From NCBI GenBank assembly GCA_951230915.1, contig OX579634.1:48683570-48747569 (forward strand): 64,000 bases of DNA, given 5' to 3'. The stretch is from Antitrichia curtipendula (taxonomy: Eukaryota > Streptophyta > Bryopsida > Hypnales > Leucodontaceae). The notes beneath the pieces are model-generated. The model saw nothing but the letters and a program-made list of their open reading frames with translations, was not told the origin of the DNA and searched no databases. Position numbers and translations under genes: made by a program. Positions 45,907 through 57,879 of this stretch are shown in pieces; positions within the stretch are counted from its first letter, which is position 1; every line of letters begins with the position of its first letter.

Positions 45907-46832
45907 CAAATTGACTCCGGATCTCCATCAATAGGTACTTTTGGGATCGAGCATCCTTCAATCACCACTGCAACTTCTGGAGCTCCGGAATCTTCCGGTT
46001 GAGAAAAGTTAACTGCCACTGCTGGAAGTTTCACCCTCTTCTTCCGTTTCCGGGTCCAGGCCTCTCGGATCAGCTTCTGATATGCGACATTGTCATGTAG
46101 AAGTTGTCCGATCGTCACGTTGGCCTTCTGATCCCGGATGTCTTGAACAATGTTATAGTCATGTGCACCGACATCCGGTTCAATAATCACCGGGGTGTCG
46201 TTGAAACTAACCTTCTTCCGGTGTGGCAGTATATCCGGTCCAGATATATCCGTCCGAATTTCTGCACTTATATCTATTGGGATCCGGTTCCGATCCACCC
46301 CTTCCTCGACGTGGACTTTCTCCGGTTCCGCTCTTCGGTCTTCAAGAATTCGATCGGAATCACTACTCGATTCCGGTTTCCTCCTTGACTTGTTCCTCCT
46401 ACTGCGAACAGACCGTTCTGTTTGTCCTCGGGTGGAACTGCGGGTGGATACCCGATTTACCAAACTCTCAGTCTTCATTGGCAGCTCCACCTCACACCGT
46501 CACTTTTCCGGATTCTCCGTTCCGGCAGAGTGACCGTAGTTGAGCGCGGTCTACTCCCTTGGAAGAATCTGTACTTGCTTGTAAACTGGTCTGGGCTGCA
46601 CCGGCTTCGGACACTGATCCTCTTGGTGTCCGTACTCGTGGCAGTTTTGGCACGGAAGGGTCCGCGGAGCACCCTGCCCTGGTCCCCTATTAGGACAATT
46701 GGTTGCATAGTGTCCCGGTTCTCCACAACCGTAACAAATCACGCCTTGTCTATCCGGATAGCCAAAGGCTCGTATAGGCTGTTGTATCATCATCCCATGA
46801 CTAGGTCCGGGTAGAAAGTTCCGGTTCAACAT
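45906..46832 (-). pseudogene. Gag zinc knuckles and protease N-terminal part, broken
   Basis: One frame continues gag from 46832: two CCHC knuckles, CYGCGEPGHYATNC and CQNCHEYGHQEDQC (nucleic-acid binding), then a stop (about 46553), then a second stop (TGA, about 46510). A charged linker follows (46490 onward, RSRRNKSRRKPE, IDISAEIRTDISGPD) and the start of the retropepsin region ending KVPIDG. Just after this Asp-Gly the frame shifts by one base (about 45925). The protease active site is therefore split between this frame and pol. All stops fit C-to-T changes at CG or CAG codons. Confidence 0.8.
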
Positions 46833-47649
46833 GTTGGACAGGATTGGAACCGTAATTCCCTTTCCTCTCCCGTACGTGGGCTAAACTTGGTACACTTCCT
46901 CCTCTTCTTCATTCGCCATGGTGTAGTAGATCTCCTCCTCCGGATAGACATAGTGAACTTGCTTTTCTGCTGCCCGCTGGCATTCACTCGGATAGAGACC
47001 CGGTTCTCCACATCTTCCACACCACACATTCGATCGGGAAGTCGGAACAATTCGTCTTGGTTTCCGGTTCTCCACGAGATTGACCTTGATCGCCTCCAAA
47101 GACTCTTGAATATTCTTCATCATCTTCTTTGAATCCGGATCTTCTGTCTTGACCTTCACAACGGTCTTGTCCCGAGAATCTCTTGACCGATAAGAACATC
47201 GGGGAGGTGAAGCACTCCGCTCCTCACCCGAACTCGACGAACTGGAATCGGAAACTTCCGATTCCGAATTCTCGGAACTACTTTCCGATTCCGGTACCTT
47301 CTTTCGATGTCTCGACTTCCGGTTACTCTTCTTACTTTTCCCCTTCTCCCGCTTCTCGCTTCTCTTCAAAGACTTCCGGAGCGACTGCGCAGAATTCTCA
47401 TAATTGGTTGCAGCGTCCATGGCATCTCGAAGTGTCCGTGGTCGCGTTTGACAGATAAGGAATCCCATCGATTCCGGTAGTCCGGCAACGTACCATTCTA
47501 CTTGCAAACTGGGAGCAATCTCAGTCGTCAGTTTCTGGATCAGAGCTTTCATCCTCTGTCCATACTTGCGCACGGATTCGGATGACATCATCGTCAGCTT
47601 ACTCAACCGTCCCAGAGCTCGAGCTTCGCCGCCGATCTCCCGGAAAGCC
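46833..47649 (-). pseudogene. Gag, C-terminal half
   Basis: Begins in the gag core with AFREIGGEARALGRLSKLTM and TTEIAPSLQVEWYVAGLP (retrotrans_gag-type capsid). A Ser/Lys-rich linker follows and a degenerate knuckle CGRCGEPGLYPSEC in which His is replaced. An in-frame TAG (about 46883-46881) follows VYQV; the same frame then continues towards the zinc knuckles. It joins 49401-48944 in frame when the solo LTR and one TSD copy are removed. Confidence 0.85.
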
Positions 47650-48938
47650 TGTCGCACGCGTAGTTAGCGCGTAAGTATCTTTAGCACAAAAATGTGGTAA
47701 GATGACACGAGTTATCGTCCCAGGGAATTCTAGTATGTTGCTGCAAGTTTTGGGTATCCGGATCACTTCCAAAAACACCCCAAGCAATCCGTACACTCTA
47801 TTGCTATCTTCCGGAAACTAGTATTTTCCGGATTCCAATCCGGATCCGCCCTATTCCGGATTCCGGTTCCAACTCTCTCAAGTAACTGGTTTTAGATACC
47901 CATGTTTCACCCTCAGGGGGTCCACTATTGATCTTTCCGAGGGGCAGGGACTCGCCACTCTTGGTTCACACTCTCTATCCGTAACAAACAAAACAAACAC
48001 CCAAGAATTATACGGTAATAGCAAAGGGAGAATCCGTACCCTCACAATCTTCCAGATGACGTATCCGAAAAGTAGGTCACACAAGGCCCGGTTAGATCCA
48101 CCTTACTACAACGACAGATCCAGACTTTCCGGATTGTAGTGTTGACTTCTTAACTCTCAAGTGCTCCGGAGGTTGGCAGACCTTCCGATGGCTGGGATAA
48201 TTCCTCAGGCGGTTGCTTATCTCCGCACGGAATCCTCCCTGGACTTCCGGACTCGCACCCTCACCCGTAACAGGCTTCCACCGGATCACCGTTCCAGCAA
48301 TTTAAAGGCACCATGCACAACTCCTCATTCACACATCTAAAGCTCTTTCGTCACAGCATATGTATCCGTCAACCCAAAAATCCGGACTCCCTCTCACACA
48401 CTCTCACTCACAAACCAGTGTACGACTCAATCATCAACGCGATACGCAAAGAGATGATCAAATTGATCTCTAGTAAGCTTCGATTAAATGACAAGAAAGG
48501 GAATGACAGGCCAACAAGCCAGCCTGCCCTTAAAAGCAAACAAAAAGCGGCCAAAAGGCCCACACAAAACCCGGCCAACGGCCAACTACAAATCCGGCTA
48601 ACGGTCCTAATAACCGTTCCGGGAAAACCGGAAAGCCGTTGACAATCTAAAAGTCCGGAACTACGGCAATCCCTAAAATTCCGGACCTTCCTAAAATTCC
48701 GGATCTCCGACTACTTCCGGAAACTTCTAAAATTCCGGAACATTTCCGGAATCCGGATCCATCCTGTTACTGGACTTTAACGTTTATAACAATTCTAATG
48801 ATCCGGAAATTACTTATTCTAAACTTACTCTCTATCTGTTCCGTATTGTCTATTCCTATATCAGAAATGAAAATTTTTAATCTATTCTAATCCGGTTCTA
48901 GTCTATTCCACTAACATTTGAATTTTCGTACTGTGACA
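47650..48938 (-). repeat. Solo LTR-B inserted in gag, 5-bp TSD
   Basis: Ends TGTCGCACG...CTGTGACA, flanked by AAGCC on both sides (47645-47649, 48939-48943). Its first 990 bp are nearly identical to 61310-62300 (four differences noticed). It lacks the ORF0 block found in LTR-D, so it is an internally shortened LTR of 1,289 bp. Orientation is by homology with LTR-C and LTR-D. Confidence 0.92.
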
Positions 48939-49401
48939 AAGCCTGCACGAAATCCGTTCTCAACTGTTCCCAGTTATTCTGGATCCAGTCCGGAACATCC
49001 TGATACCATTTGAGAGCTTCTCCTTTCAGCAATCCTTGGAAGATTTGCCGCTGGGCTGCCTCGTTCTCTTGATTGGCGACCGCGGTCGACTCAAACTCGC
49101 AAAGCCAGTCATCCGCGTCCTGACTTCCATCACCCTTGAAACGCTTGTACCTCAACCGGCTCATATTGTCTTCTTTTTCTAACACCGGAGCTTCTTCTTC
49201 CGGTTCCGGTTCACTGCCAGGTGGAGACGTATGTTCCGATCGTGGTGTCTCGATCTCTACACCTGGTATAGATACAAAAATAAGTTGATCTTCCAGATCC
49301 GTATTATCCGGATCAGCAGGACCTGAACTAGAAGATTCTTCCGTGCGCTGAGTTCTCTTCAAACGCTCGGACCTTCTTCTATCCCTTGTTCCTCTTCTCA
49401 T
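48939..49401 (-). pseudogene. Gag, N-terminal half
   Basis: Starts MRRGTRDRRRSERLKRTQRT, followed by an acidic region and a capsid-type segment (YKRFKGDGSQDADDWLCEFE, LKGEALKWYQDVPDWIQNNW). Interrupted after LRTDFVQAL by the solo LTR. In the parent element it would be the first part of gag. Confidence 0.88.
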
Positions 49402-49513
49402 GAGTTAAGTTTCCGGTTCCGGCAATCCAACTCAGTCACAGAAAAGTAAACAAAATTTTAGAAACAAGTACTGACTTAACTACTCGTTTCCGTAACAAAG
49501 CTGATAGCTTTAG

Positions 49514-49533
49514 AATCCCCGGCAGCGGCGCCA
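49514..49533 (-). other. Primer-binding site
   Basis: TGGCGCCGCTGCCGGGGATT on the minus strand, 10 bases after the end of the 5' LTR. TGGCGCC plus GCCGGGGA is the usual tRNA 3'-end complement of plant gypsy elements of the Athila/Tat type. Confidence 0.88.
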
Positions 49534-49543
49534 GATTTTTGTA

Positions 49544-50843
49544 TGTCATAGCACAGGATAAGCAATTCCCATGTTATATTCCCAAAAACCACTCTAAAGC
49601 ATAACAAAGTGACTCTAAAGATCGAACCCACGAGATTCTGTGAAGTATCTAGCCTTATTAACGAACTAAGCCAAGTCAGTAGTAATATCCATCTTTTCCG
49701 GTCCTCTTTCTATGGCCGGAAGTTCAAACACCCAGAAAACAAAGGACCGGATTCTTTCTATCTTCTGATTCCAACCAATCTTCCGGTTATTGAATCCAAC
49801 ACAACCCCAGGACCCTATCTCTTCCGGTTCGGGTATCCGTCTAGGCCAATCCGCTCTAGACAACTCACAACCATTTCCTCTCCTATCCGGTTTGGTTTTA
49901 CCTCTGTTTAGCCATCAGAGGGTTCGCCGCTTGCTTTTGAGAGTGGTAGGCCCACCACACCTTCCGTGACTTATAGTGGCTGAAGACCCACTTTCCTAAT
50001 CTCTTCCTTCCTAGGCTAGTACGGATCCGGTTTGGCCCTTCACAGCAGTCCAGATCGCAATCCGGTCCACTGGTCACACAAAGACCCCCCGTACAATCCT
50101 CTCAATACTACAACGACCTTGATGTCATCCTATTCCGTGCGAAGCTAAGGCGGTTACAAGTGTACCCGTCCGTTCCAACGTCAACTAGAATTCTTCCGTT
50201 TACCGCTAAGATGGCGAGACCTCACAGGAGATTGGACACTCAACCGGATTTCTCACCCAGGAGTTCTAGCGCGACTAAGGAATCCCTCCCTATCCGCCTA
50301 GCCTAACAATGGCTTTCTCATCCGGAATCTCAAACTCTAGAAGCGCTGAGGCACTGAAGTTCACTCCCAACTCTATCCTATCCGCTCACATGCACTTAGA
50401 ACCAAGAAAAACACCAAGGGGAGAAATCCCAACGCATCCGCTCGTGCTTTCCGAACTCCCTCACGCACAATTCTACCAAAACATGGGAGAACGTACAACA
50501 AGAAAGTACAAAGAGAGGACACAAAGAAAAATGTAGAAGGAAAGACTTCCAGTCCTCAGCACAAGGACTGAATTATATACACTTTGAGAACTTCCAAAAA
50601 TAACAAAAGGCAAAAAGAGCCGTTAAAAGTCAACCTAAATCCGGATCCTAACTTCCGGTCCTCCTAACACTACCGGATCGGATTACTAATCTGGATCCGT
50701 TCCTATCCTTCCTAACTTATTCTACATCGCTATCCCGCGCCCCAACGAAGGACTCTTGGGCTCCGCCTCCAATTGCTCGAAGACTTCTTCCAAGTTCCTG
50801 TTCCGCTCTCCGGCCATCGGATCTGGCATGTCAGAACCGGAAG
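49544..50843 (-). repeat. 5' LTR of the gypsy element, truncated
   Basis: Near-identical to 38945-40240. Homology stops at CAGAACCGG (50840), inside the ORF0 C-terminal coding part, where LTR-C begins three bases later. TATA box and most of ORF0 are missing, so this LTR could not drive the element. Confidence 0.9.
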
Positions 50844-51140
50844 TGTCACAACACGGAAACCTAAGTTCCGTATAGATAGAGTAGAATAGATGGAATAAGT
50901 AGAAATTTTCAAACTTCTTTAGGTTAAGAAAGGGTACTAGTTGTTTTCCGGAAGAGCTTACGTTTGGAATAAGCCTTCATCCGGAAACCAGTTTCCGATC
51001 CGGCCAAGTTAGGGTTTCCGGAAATGAACCGGAACGCCGCCACCTACGGACTAGGGATCCGACCTACGAGACTAGGGGACGCGCCTCGGGAACAGAACCC
51101 TAATTCGGTTCCAATCCGGGAGCTGAAGGTGCTGTTCTGG

Positions 51141-51150
51141 CTATTTAAAG
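51141..51150 (+). promoter_or_regulatory. TATA-like box of LTR-C
   Basis: CTATTTAAAG about 130 bases before the ORF0 ATG at 51282, in the same relative place as in LTR-A. Confidence 0.6.
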
Positions 51151-51281
51151 ACCACCACCCGCCTTTCTCTCTTCATCTTTTGAGTTTTCAAACTCGTTCG
51201 CGCTTAGCTAGTTGAGAGAAAGTCTGGTGAGAGTGCGTTTACGGATAGCGAGAGGTGAGGCCAGTAGTTTCCAGGTTCCGA

Positions 51282-53237
51282 ATGGCGGAAAGTAGTAATC
51301 CGAGATCCGCGAGGGTGTCGGTCATCGCCCGGATGGTCTGTCTGGCGATACCAAATGACCCGGAGGTCCGGAAGGAGTTGGAGGAGGATCTCCGACGGAT
51401 GGGATGCGTAGGGCTGATAGAGAGATCCTGGAACTTGAAGAAGGATGAGTTGATTCAGGAACTCATTGATGGGACGGCGAATCAGTACGAGCTGACTGTG
51501 AGAGGACAGAGGAAGGGATGGACGGAAGACGTCTGGGCAGAGGTGTATCAGTTCCGGAAGTTCGGGAATGGCTTGGCTTCCAGGGCGGATAAGTTCGCAA
51601 CAGGGAAGTTCCGGAATCCATCCAACGCCAAGGAAGGCTATGCAATCGCGGACTGCATCAACGAGCGTCACCGGAGAGTATTGGAATTTATGATTCCGAT
51701 ACTCTATCCGGAAAAGCCGAGCCGGGTCACTGTAACAGTGGCCAACACGATTTTCGGAAGCCTGGAGGAGAGGGTGGTGCATTGGGGAAGAGTTATCGCG
51801 ACGGTGGTCACCAAATTGGCGGATCACGTCAGCAAGGCTAAGTACAGCCCGATCTGCCCCTACCTTTTCCACCTGTACCATCATGGAGATGTACTGACGC
51901 CGAATGAGACTCTCATCTACGAAACCGGATGCAAAATCCTCAAGTACGGATTGATGGATGAAGTCCAGGAGGATGTCCCAGTTTCGGAAGAGGAAGAGGA
52001 GGAACTCGAGGAGGACCGGATCAAGCGGAGGGGAACCAAGCGGAAATCCACGGATCCCGGTTCAAGGGGGAAGCAGCCCGAGATGAACCCGGTGGAGCCG
52101 GACCAAGTTCCGGAGGAGAGAAGAAATTCCGGAAAGGAGTTCTTCGACGTCGGGGACCAATGGATGGTATAGGCGCGACTCCTACATGTGAGGACGACCG
52201 CGTTCATCCAGGAGGTCGCGGACGAGCTGAAGGTTCCGCCCGAGGAGATTATCGATGAGATCCGACGGAGGCCGGATTCGGATACGATCCGCCTGAAGGA
52301 CGAGGAGATCCGGAATCTGGAGAAGACCCGGGATGAATTCCAAGCCCGGACCAGTTGGGCGGAAGGAGAATGTTCCTTGGCGAGACGGAATGAGAAGGAC
52401 GCCCTCGGCATGGTTCGGAGTTTGCAGTCGCTGGTCACCCAACCGGCGGATTTGGTTAACAAGGCGGCCCTTTACGACGTACAGCTGGTGACGGATGGAC
52501 AGATCACCGGATCGAAGGTGGTGATGATCCTGATGGACTTCCAAACGAGGATGGAGAGAGTCTTGAAGGAAATGCAGGCGTTGGTGGCTCGGGTGGATCC
52601 GGAACAGGCGATGAATTTCTCATCGTTTCTGGATCTGTCAACCAATCCGTACCTTCAGACTCCGGTGAAACCTGTGGGCGAGAGCTCCATCCGCTCGAAA
52701 TCAGAAGGACTTGGGTCACTTCTTCGGCCACACGAAATTCCACAGGGATGGTTGGCGCAGAGGAGTCAGATCGCCGCGAAGATTCCGGCCCAAGGTACTC
52801 CGACTCAGGCGGAAACACCAGTGGAAGCGGTAACCCCCGCACAAGTACATGGCGGAACTTCCAATTCTGTGAAACAGACACAGTCGATGGAGGATAACAA
52901 CCTCATCAGGAGGATGGGGTTGGTGGCCAATCCGGCCCGGACAAGTCCCCAGGATTTTGTGCATATGCGCGAGACGGATGCACCAGAAGGGGAAGCACCA
53001 AAGGGGAAAGAAGCTCCCATCGACCTGGACGAGATGGAGGATGTATATGAGATCGTGGATTCGAACAAGGACGACTACGAATCCGGATCCATGACGGAAA
53101 CAGATGAAGATCTTCCGCCCCCTCCCAGGAAGATTCAGACTCGCGCGGCTCTTCGGTCGACTCCTGTCAAGGCCAACCTGAAGGAAGTTACGAATCAAGG
53201 CGGAAGTAGTTCAAAGAAGACGCGCCGCGGAAAGTAG
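51282..53237 (+). pseudogene. LTR-encoded ORF0, copy C (one in-frame TAG)
   Basis: 651 sense codons from ATG (MAESSNPRSARVS) to a TAG stop, broken once by TAG at 52170-52172. This is the most complete copy. It has an N-domain with EEDLRRMGCVGLIERSW, YQFRKFGNGLASRADKF, EFMIPILYPEKPSRVTVTV, NTIFGSL and PICPYLFHLYHHG; then an acidic stretch (SEEEEEELEEDR), a basic patch (KRRGTKRKS) and a coiled-coil-like segment (IRNLEKTRDEFQARTSWAE). Next come ITGSKVVMILMDFQTRMERV, a segment NPARTSPQDFVHM shared with copy D, an acidic tail and a basic end (KKTRRGK). No catalytic motif or zinc finger seen. Probably a nuclear or RNP-associated accessory protein; function unknown. Confidence 0.85.
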
Positions 53238-54331
53238 ATAGGACGGATAGTAAGGATTTTTTTTAGTTTCCGGAACGGAATTTTCCGTAAGTGTGGGCCC
53301 GTTTCCGGATTTTTAGGGATAGTTTTCGGTGCCGGGTATCTCGGCTTCTTTTGTAGTTGGTTAGTTTGATTTTTGGTCCCCTTTTTCCCTTTTGGTTTTG
53401 GTTTTAAATGGTGGGCAGGTTTGTTGCCCATTCATTCCTCCTTATGCAATTTGAAGTTTCATTTCAATTTCCTCATTTCAAATCTGAGACACCGAGTATA
53501 CTCTCCATGTGTTTAAGTATTTTTGGAGGACTTGGATTGTGTGTGTGTGTGTGTTTTCTTGGAGAGCTGTGAGGGACTGGGAAGGAGGAATCCGGATCCC
53601 TTAATTGTTTGGAGTGAGACAGTAAGGGAGAATCTGTGGCGAAGTTAGGACGGATCTGTGGGACTTGTGCATTTAGAATCTTTAAAATACTGGAATGGTA
53701 ATCCGATTGGAATGTTGAGGGTGAGGTTCCGGAACCACTTCTGGTTCCGTGCGGAGTTAAGCAGCCGCCAAGGGGAAAACCCTTACTTACCGGAAGATCT
53801 GCCAACTGCAGTGTCGCCTACTATCTCATAGAATCTCTCTTGTGTTAAATCCGGATAGTTATGTATCTGTCGTTGTAGTGGAGAAGAGAGACCGGATTCT
53901 GTGTGACCTGCTTTCTGGATAGGCCATCCGGAAAGTCGTGAGGAGACGGAAACCTACTTTATTGCAACATTTAGATCTGTTGAGTATCTTGGGTTGTTTT
54001 GTAGGTGTTAGACTGTGTAACTAATAAGTGGTGGAGTCCCTGCCCCTTCAAAGAGTAAAAGCGGACCCCCTGAAGGTAAAACAGGGGTATTACAAACCGA
54101 AGAGTTACTGTATCCGGATTCCGGAAAAGGACGGATCCGGATTAGAAACCAAAAAGAAGTAAAGTTCCGGAAGAGGGAAAGAGAGGTTTTAGGTTCCCTT
54201 GGGGTGTTTTAGAGATAATCCGATTAAATCCAAATTCATAGCAACATAGTAGAGTCCCTGGGACGATTTTCCGTGTCATCTAACCACAATTGTGTGTTAA
54301 AGGTGCTTACACCTAGATTACGCGTATGACA

Positions 54332-54960
54332 AAGACATTTTCTCTCTCAAGGGGCGCATGCGGATGGGGCGACTGCGGGTGTAGGGGCGACCGCACATGG
54401 TGGGGCGACCGCACATAGGAGAAATGCACATTGTCCTTGGAAAGACATTTTTCTTCTCAAGGGGCGCATGCGGATGGGGCGATTGCGGGTGTAGGGGCGA
54501 CCGCACATGGTGGGGCGACCGCACATAGGAGAAATATACATTGTCCTTAGAAAGTCATTTTCTCTCTCAAGGGGCGCATGCGAATGGGGCGACTACGGGT
54601 GGGGGGACAACCATGGATGGAAGGGCGACCGTAGATGGAAGGGCGACCGAAGGTGATAGGAAGACCCCGTATAGGTAAAAATGTCTTTGTAAAGACAATA
54701 CTTCTCTCAAAGGATTTATAAAGAAGGGATAATTGCAAGGTGGTAGGTCGATTGTAGAAAGTTGAAAACTACATTGTCTTTGGAAGGAATTTATTTCCCT
54801 CAAAGGGCATATGCGTATGTGGTGACGAAAGGTAAAGTAAAAGGGAAACACGAGTCAAGAGATATTTTTTCTTTCTTTTCTTTCTTTATGGACGCATGCA
54901 GATTAGGAGGTGGGGCGACTATATGTGCAGCAACCACAAAAGGGGCAATTCAAAACAAAT
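54332..54960 (+). repeat. GC-rich edge of the 106-110 bp tandem array
   Basis: Units of about 110 bp start near 54331, 54441 and 54551 (AAAGACATTTTCTCTCTCAA, then GGGGCGCATGCGGATGGGGC and GGGGCGACCGCACATGG), then decay near 54691 and 54784. Short subrepeats GGGCGACCGC occur inside each unit. Confidence 0.8.
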
Positions 54961-57800
54961 AAAAAGGCCAATAATTTTCAAACATAATGGATAAAGATTT
55001 TAAAAAGGAAAAACCCATTTGTTTTTTGCAATTTTCAAAGAATCTAACAATTCATGTTAAGTATTTAATTAGAATTTTTCTAATTTCTTCTTTGCATCTC
55101 TCTAAGATTCTTTCTAATCATAAATGATTTGTCACTTTAAATAAATTTAAAGTAAAGGTGGTGATTTAGATAAGAACTTTTCCTTTTAAATTTTGCAGTC
55201 CTTTCATAATTTATTTGTCTTTGTTGATTTTAAAAATAAAAATAAAAGATGGAGATTATAGATCTAAAAATAAAAAATTACGGATAGAAATTGAAATAAG
55301 AACATAACTATTATTTTTTGTAATTCTCAAAGAATTGTACTACTTGTATATTGTTTGCCATAATGATTTTAATAATAAATCACAAAGTATAGATGTTTAG
55401 GTATGAACTTTCCTATTTATTTTTTGCAATTCTTTAGGACTTCATTTAGTTAAGAATTATTTTTTATTTTGATTTAATAATTGATAAAAATAAAGGATGG
55501 AAATAAGTAAGAACTTTTCCATCTACTTTTAAAAATTCTCAAAAAATCATTCTATTGAAGTATTATTTGTCATGTTGATTTAATAATTAAAAATAACTTA
55601 GGATGGAAATCTAAAATAGTAAAATCCCCATTTATTTGTTATAATTCTCCAAGACTCCTCATAATTATGAATTTATTGCCATTTTGATTATATAAATAAA
55701 AATAAAGGGTGATATTTAAGTAAGAATTTTTTCATTTTAGTTTGCAATTTTCAAAGAGTCCTTCTAACCTTGAATTATTTTTCATATTGATCTAAATAAA
55801 AAAAATAAAAGATCAAGATTTAATTAAGAATTTTTTTTCTCCATTCTCTAATTCATCTTACTTAACTTAAATATTATTTTTCATGTTGTCACTCAATATC
55901 TAAAAATATTGGATAGAAATTTAAGTACAAACTTTCCTATTCACTTTTGGCAATTATGAATGAGTTGTCCTAATTATAAATCATTTATCATGTTGATTTT
56001 AAAATTTAACGTGGAGATTTAAGTAAGAACTTATTTATTGTTTTTAGATTTGCAATTTTCAAAGAATCATTGTACTAGTGAATCGTTTGTGAAGTTAATC
56101 TAAGAATAAAAAATAGAGGGTGGAGATTTAAGTATGTCCTCCTTTTAAAATTTGTAATTTTCAAAAGATCCTTCTAAAGTTCTAATCATGACTCATGAAT
56201 AAATTGTCATATTTTTTTAAGATTTAAAAATTAAATTGTGATGATTTATGTAAGAAACTCTCCTTTTTTAATTTTTGACTATTTTCTAAGAACCTTCATA
56301 ATCATAAATCATTTGTTGTATTGATAATATAAATAAAAAAATAAAGAGTCGAGATTTAAGTAAGAACTTTCCTATTTATTTTCTTGCAATTCTCTATGAC
56401 TCTTCTTAATTATGGTTTGTCACTTTGATTATAAAAATGAAAAACAAAAGATACACATTTATGTAAGAAACTCTCTACTTATTTTTTGCAATTCTTCAAA
56501 GCTTCTTGTAAGCATGAATTGCTTGTCACTTTGATTTATAAACACAAAGAAAATGATGATGATTTAAGTAAGAACTTTTTTTTTTAACTTTTGCAATTTT
56601 CAAAGACTCCTTCTAATCGCGAATTACTCGTCATGTTGATTTTGAAAATAAAAAAATAAAGGTGGAGATTGAAGTAAGAACATACCTATTTACATTTTGT
56701 AATTTTCAAAGAATCATCCTACTCATGTATTATTTGTCACATTGCTCTAATATTAAAAATAAAGGATAATGATTTAAGTAAGAACTTTTTATTTTATTTT
56801 TTGATAGTTTTCTACTTCTAATAATGAATTACTTGTCAGATTGATTTTACAAGTAAAAAATAATGGGTGGAAGTCTTAAATAAGATCTCTTGTATTTATT
56901 TTTTGAAATCTTAAAATCATCCTATTCATCCTATTTATGTATTATTAATCATGTAGAATTAAAAATTAAAAAAAATAGTGGCAAATTAATTAAGAATTTT
57001 TCCATGTAATTTTTGCAATTCTTAAAGAGTCAAGTTAATTTTGAATAGTTTGTCGTGTTGATTTTAAAAATAAAATATAAAAAATAGAGATTAAGTAAGA
57101 ATTTTTCTATTTATTTTTTGTAATTCTAAGTGAATAATCCTATTCACATATTATTTGTCACTTTGATTTAAAAACAAAATATGCATGCGGGAGATTGAAG
57201 TAAGAATGGGGCCAATTATATTTTGCAATTCACAAAGAGTCATCCTTTTAGTGTATAAATTGTTATATTGATTTAAAAATAAAAAACAAAACGTGAATAT
57301 TTAAATAAAAACTTTGCTATTTCTTTCTTTCAATTTTCATAAACTCCTTTGAATCATAAATTATTTGTCAATTTGACTTTATAAATAAAACCTAATGGGT
57401 TGAGATTTCAATTAGAACTTTGTCATTTATTTTTTGCAATACTCAATGACTCATTGTTCTTAAGTATTATTTGTCATATTGATTTAAAGATTTAAAAATA
57501 ATAGGTGGAGAATTAAAAAAAAACTTTACCTTATAATTTTTGCAATTCTCCAAGACTCTACCTAATTACAATTTATTTGTCATATTGATTTTAAGAATAA
57601 AAATAAAAAATAAAAACTTAAATAAGGACATCACCTTTGTATTTTGTAATTTTCAAAGAATCATTTAATATTTGTCATATTAATATTTAAAATAAAAAAA
57701 TAAAAAACAAAGATATAACTAATTTTTTCCCTTAATATTTTTTGCAATTTGCAAAGATTCATCTTAATCATGTTCATACCTAATTTTTAGAATTTTTGCC
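54961..57800 (+). repeat. AT-rich tandem array, about 25 units of about 106 bp
   Basis: A degenerate unit contains GATTTAAGTAAGAACTTT, TTTTTGCAATTCTCAAAGAC and AATTATTTGTCATGTTGATT. The GTAAGAAC landmark recurs about every 100-124 bases from 55157 to about 57710. The units are heavily diverged, so the array is old. Confidence 0.85.
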
Positions 57801-57879
57801 TTTTTAAAAAAAATCAGATTTAAAAAAGATTGGATTTGAAGAAGATTGGATTCTTTGCTTAATTACTTTCTACAGCTGG

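Larger units (their letters stand above)
38945..50843 (-). mobile_element. Ty3/gypsy retrotransposon of Tat/Athila type, defective
   Basis: Order on the minus strand: truncated 5' LTR (50843-49544), PBS, gag, protease, RT, RNase H, integrase, polypurine tract, 3' LTR (42348-38945). The non-chromodomain integrase end (GPFRV...VNGSRVKKY), IDG-type protease and tRNA-like PBS fit the Tat/Athila branch. Shared LTR parts (38945-40240 and 49544-50840) are almost identical; in my reading I noticed only two substitutions, near the end. Even so, the body has several stops and a protease frameshift, plus a solo LTR inserted in gag. It lies in the P-loop of the PRP28-like copy on its left side. Confidence 0.92.
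50844..54331 (+). repeat. LTR-C, 3.5-kb LTR with ORF0, plus orientation
   Basis: Starts TGTCACAACACGG and ends CGCGTATGACA. The last kilobase is homologous to the reverse complement of LTR-B/LTR-D (CCCTGGGACGATTTTC; GGACCCCCTGAAGG). No PBS follows it and no polypurine tract precedes it. Flanks GGAAG and AAGAC do not match, so it is not a simple solo LTR. Confidence 0.82.
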
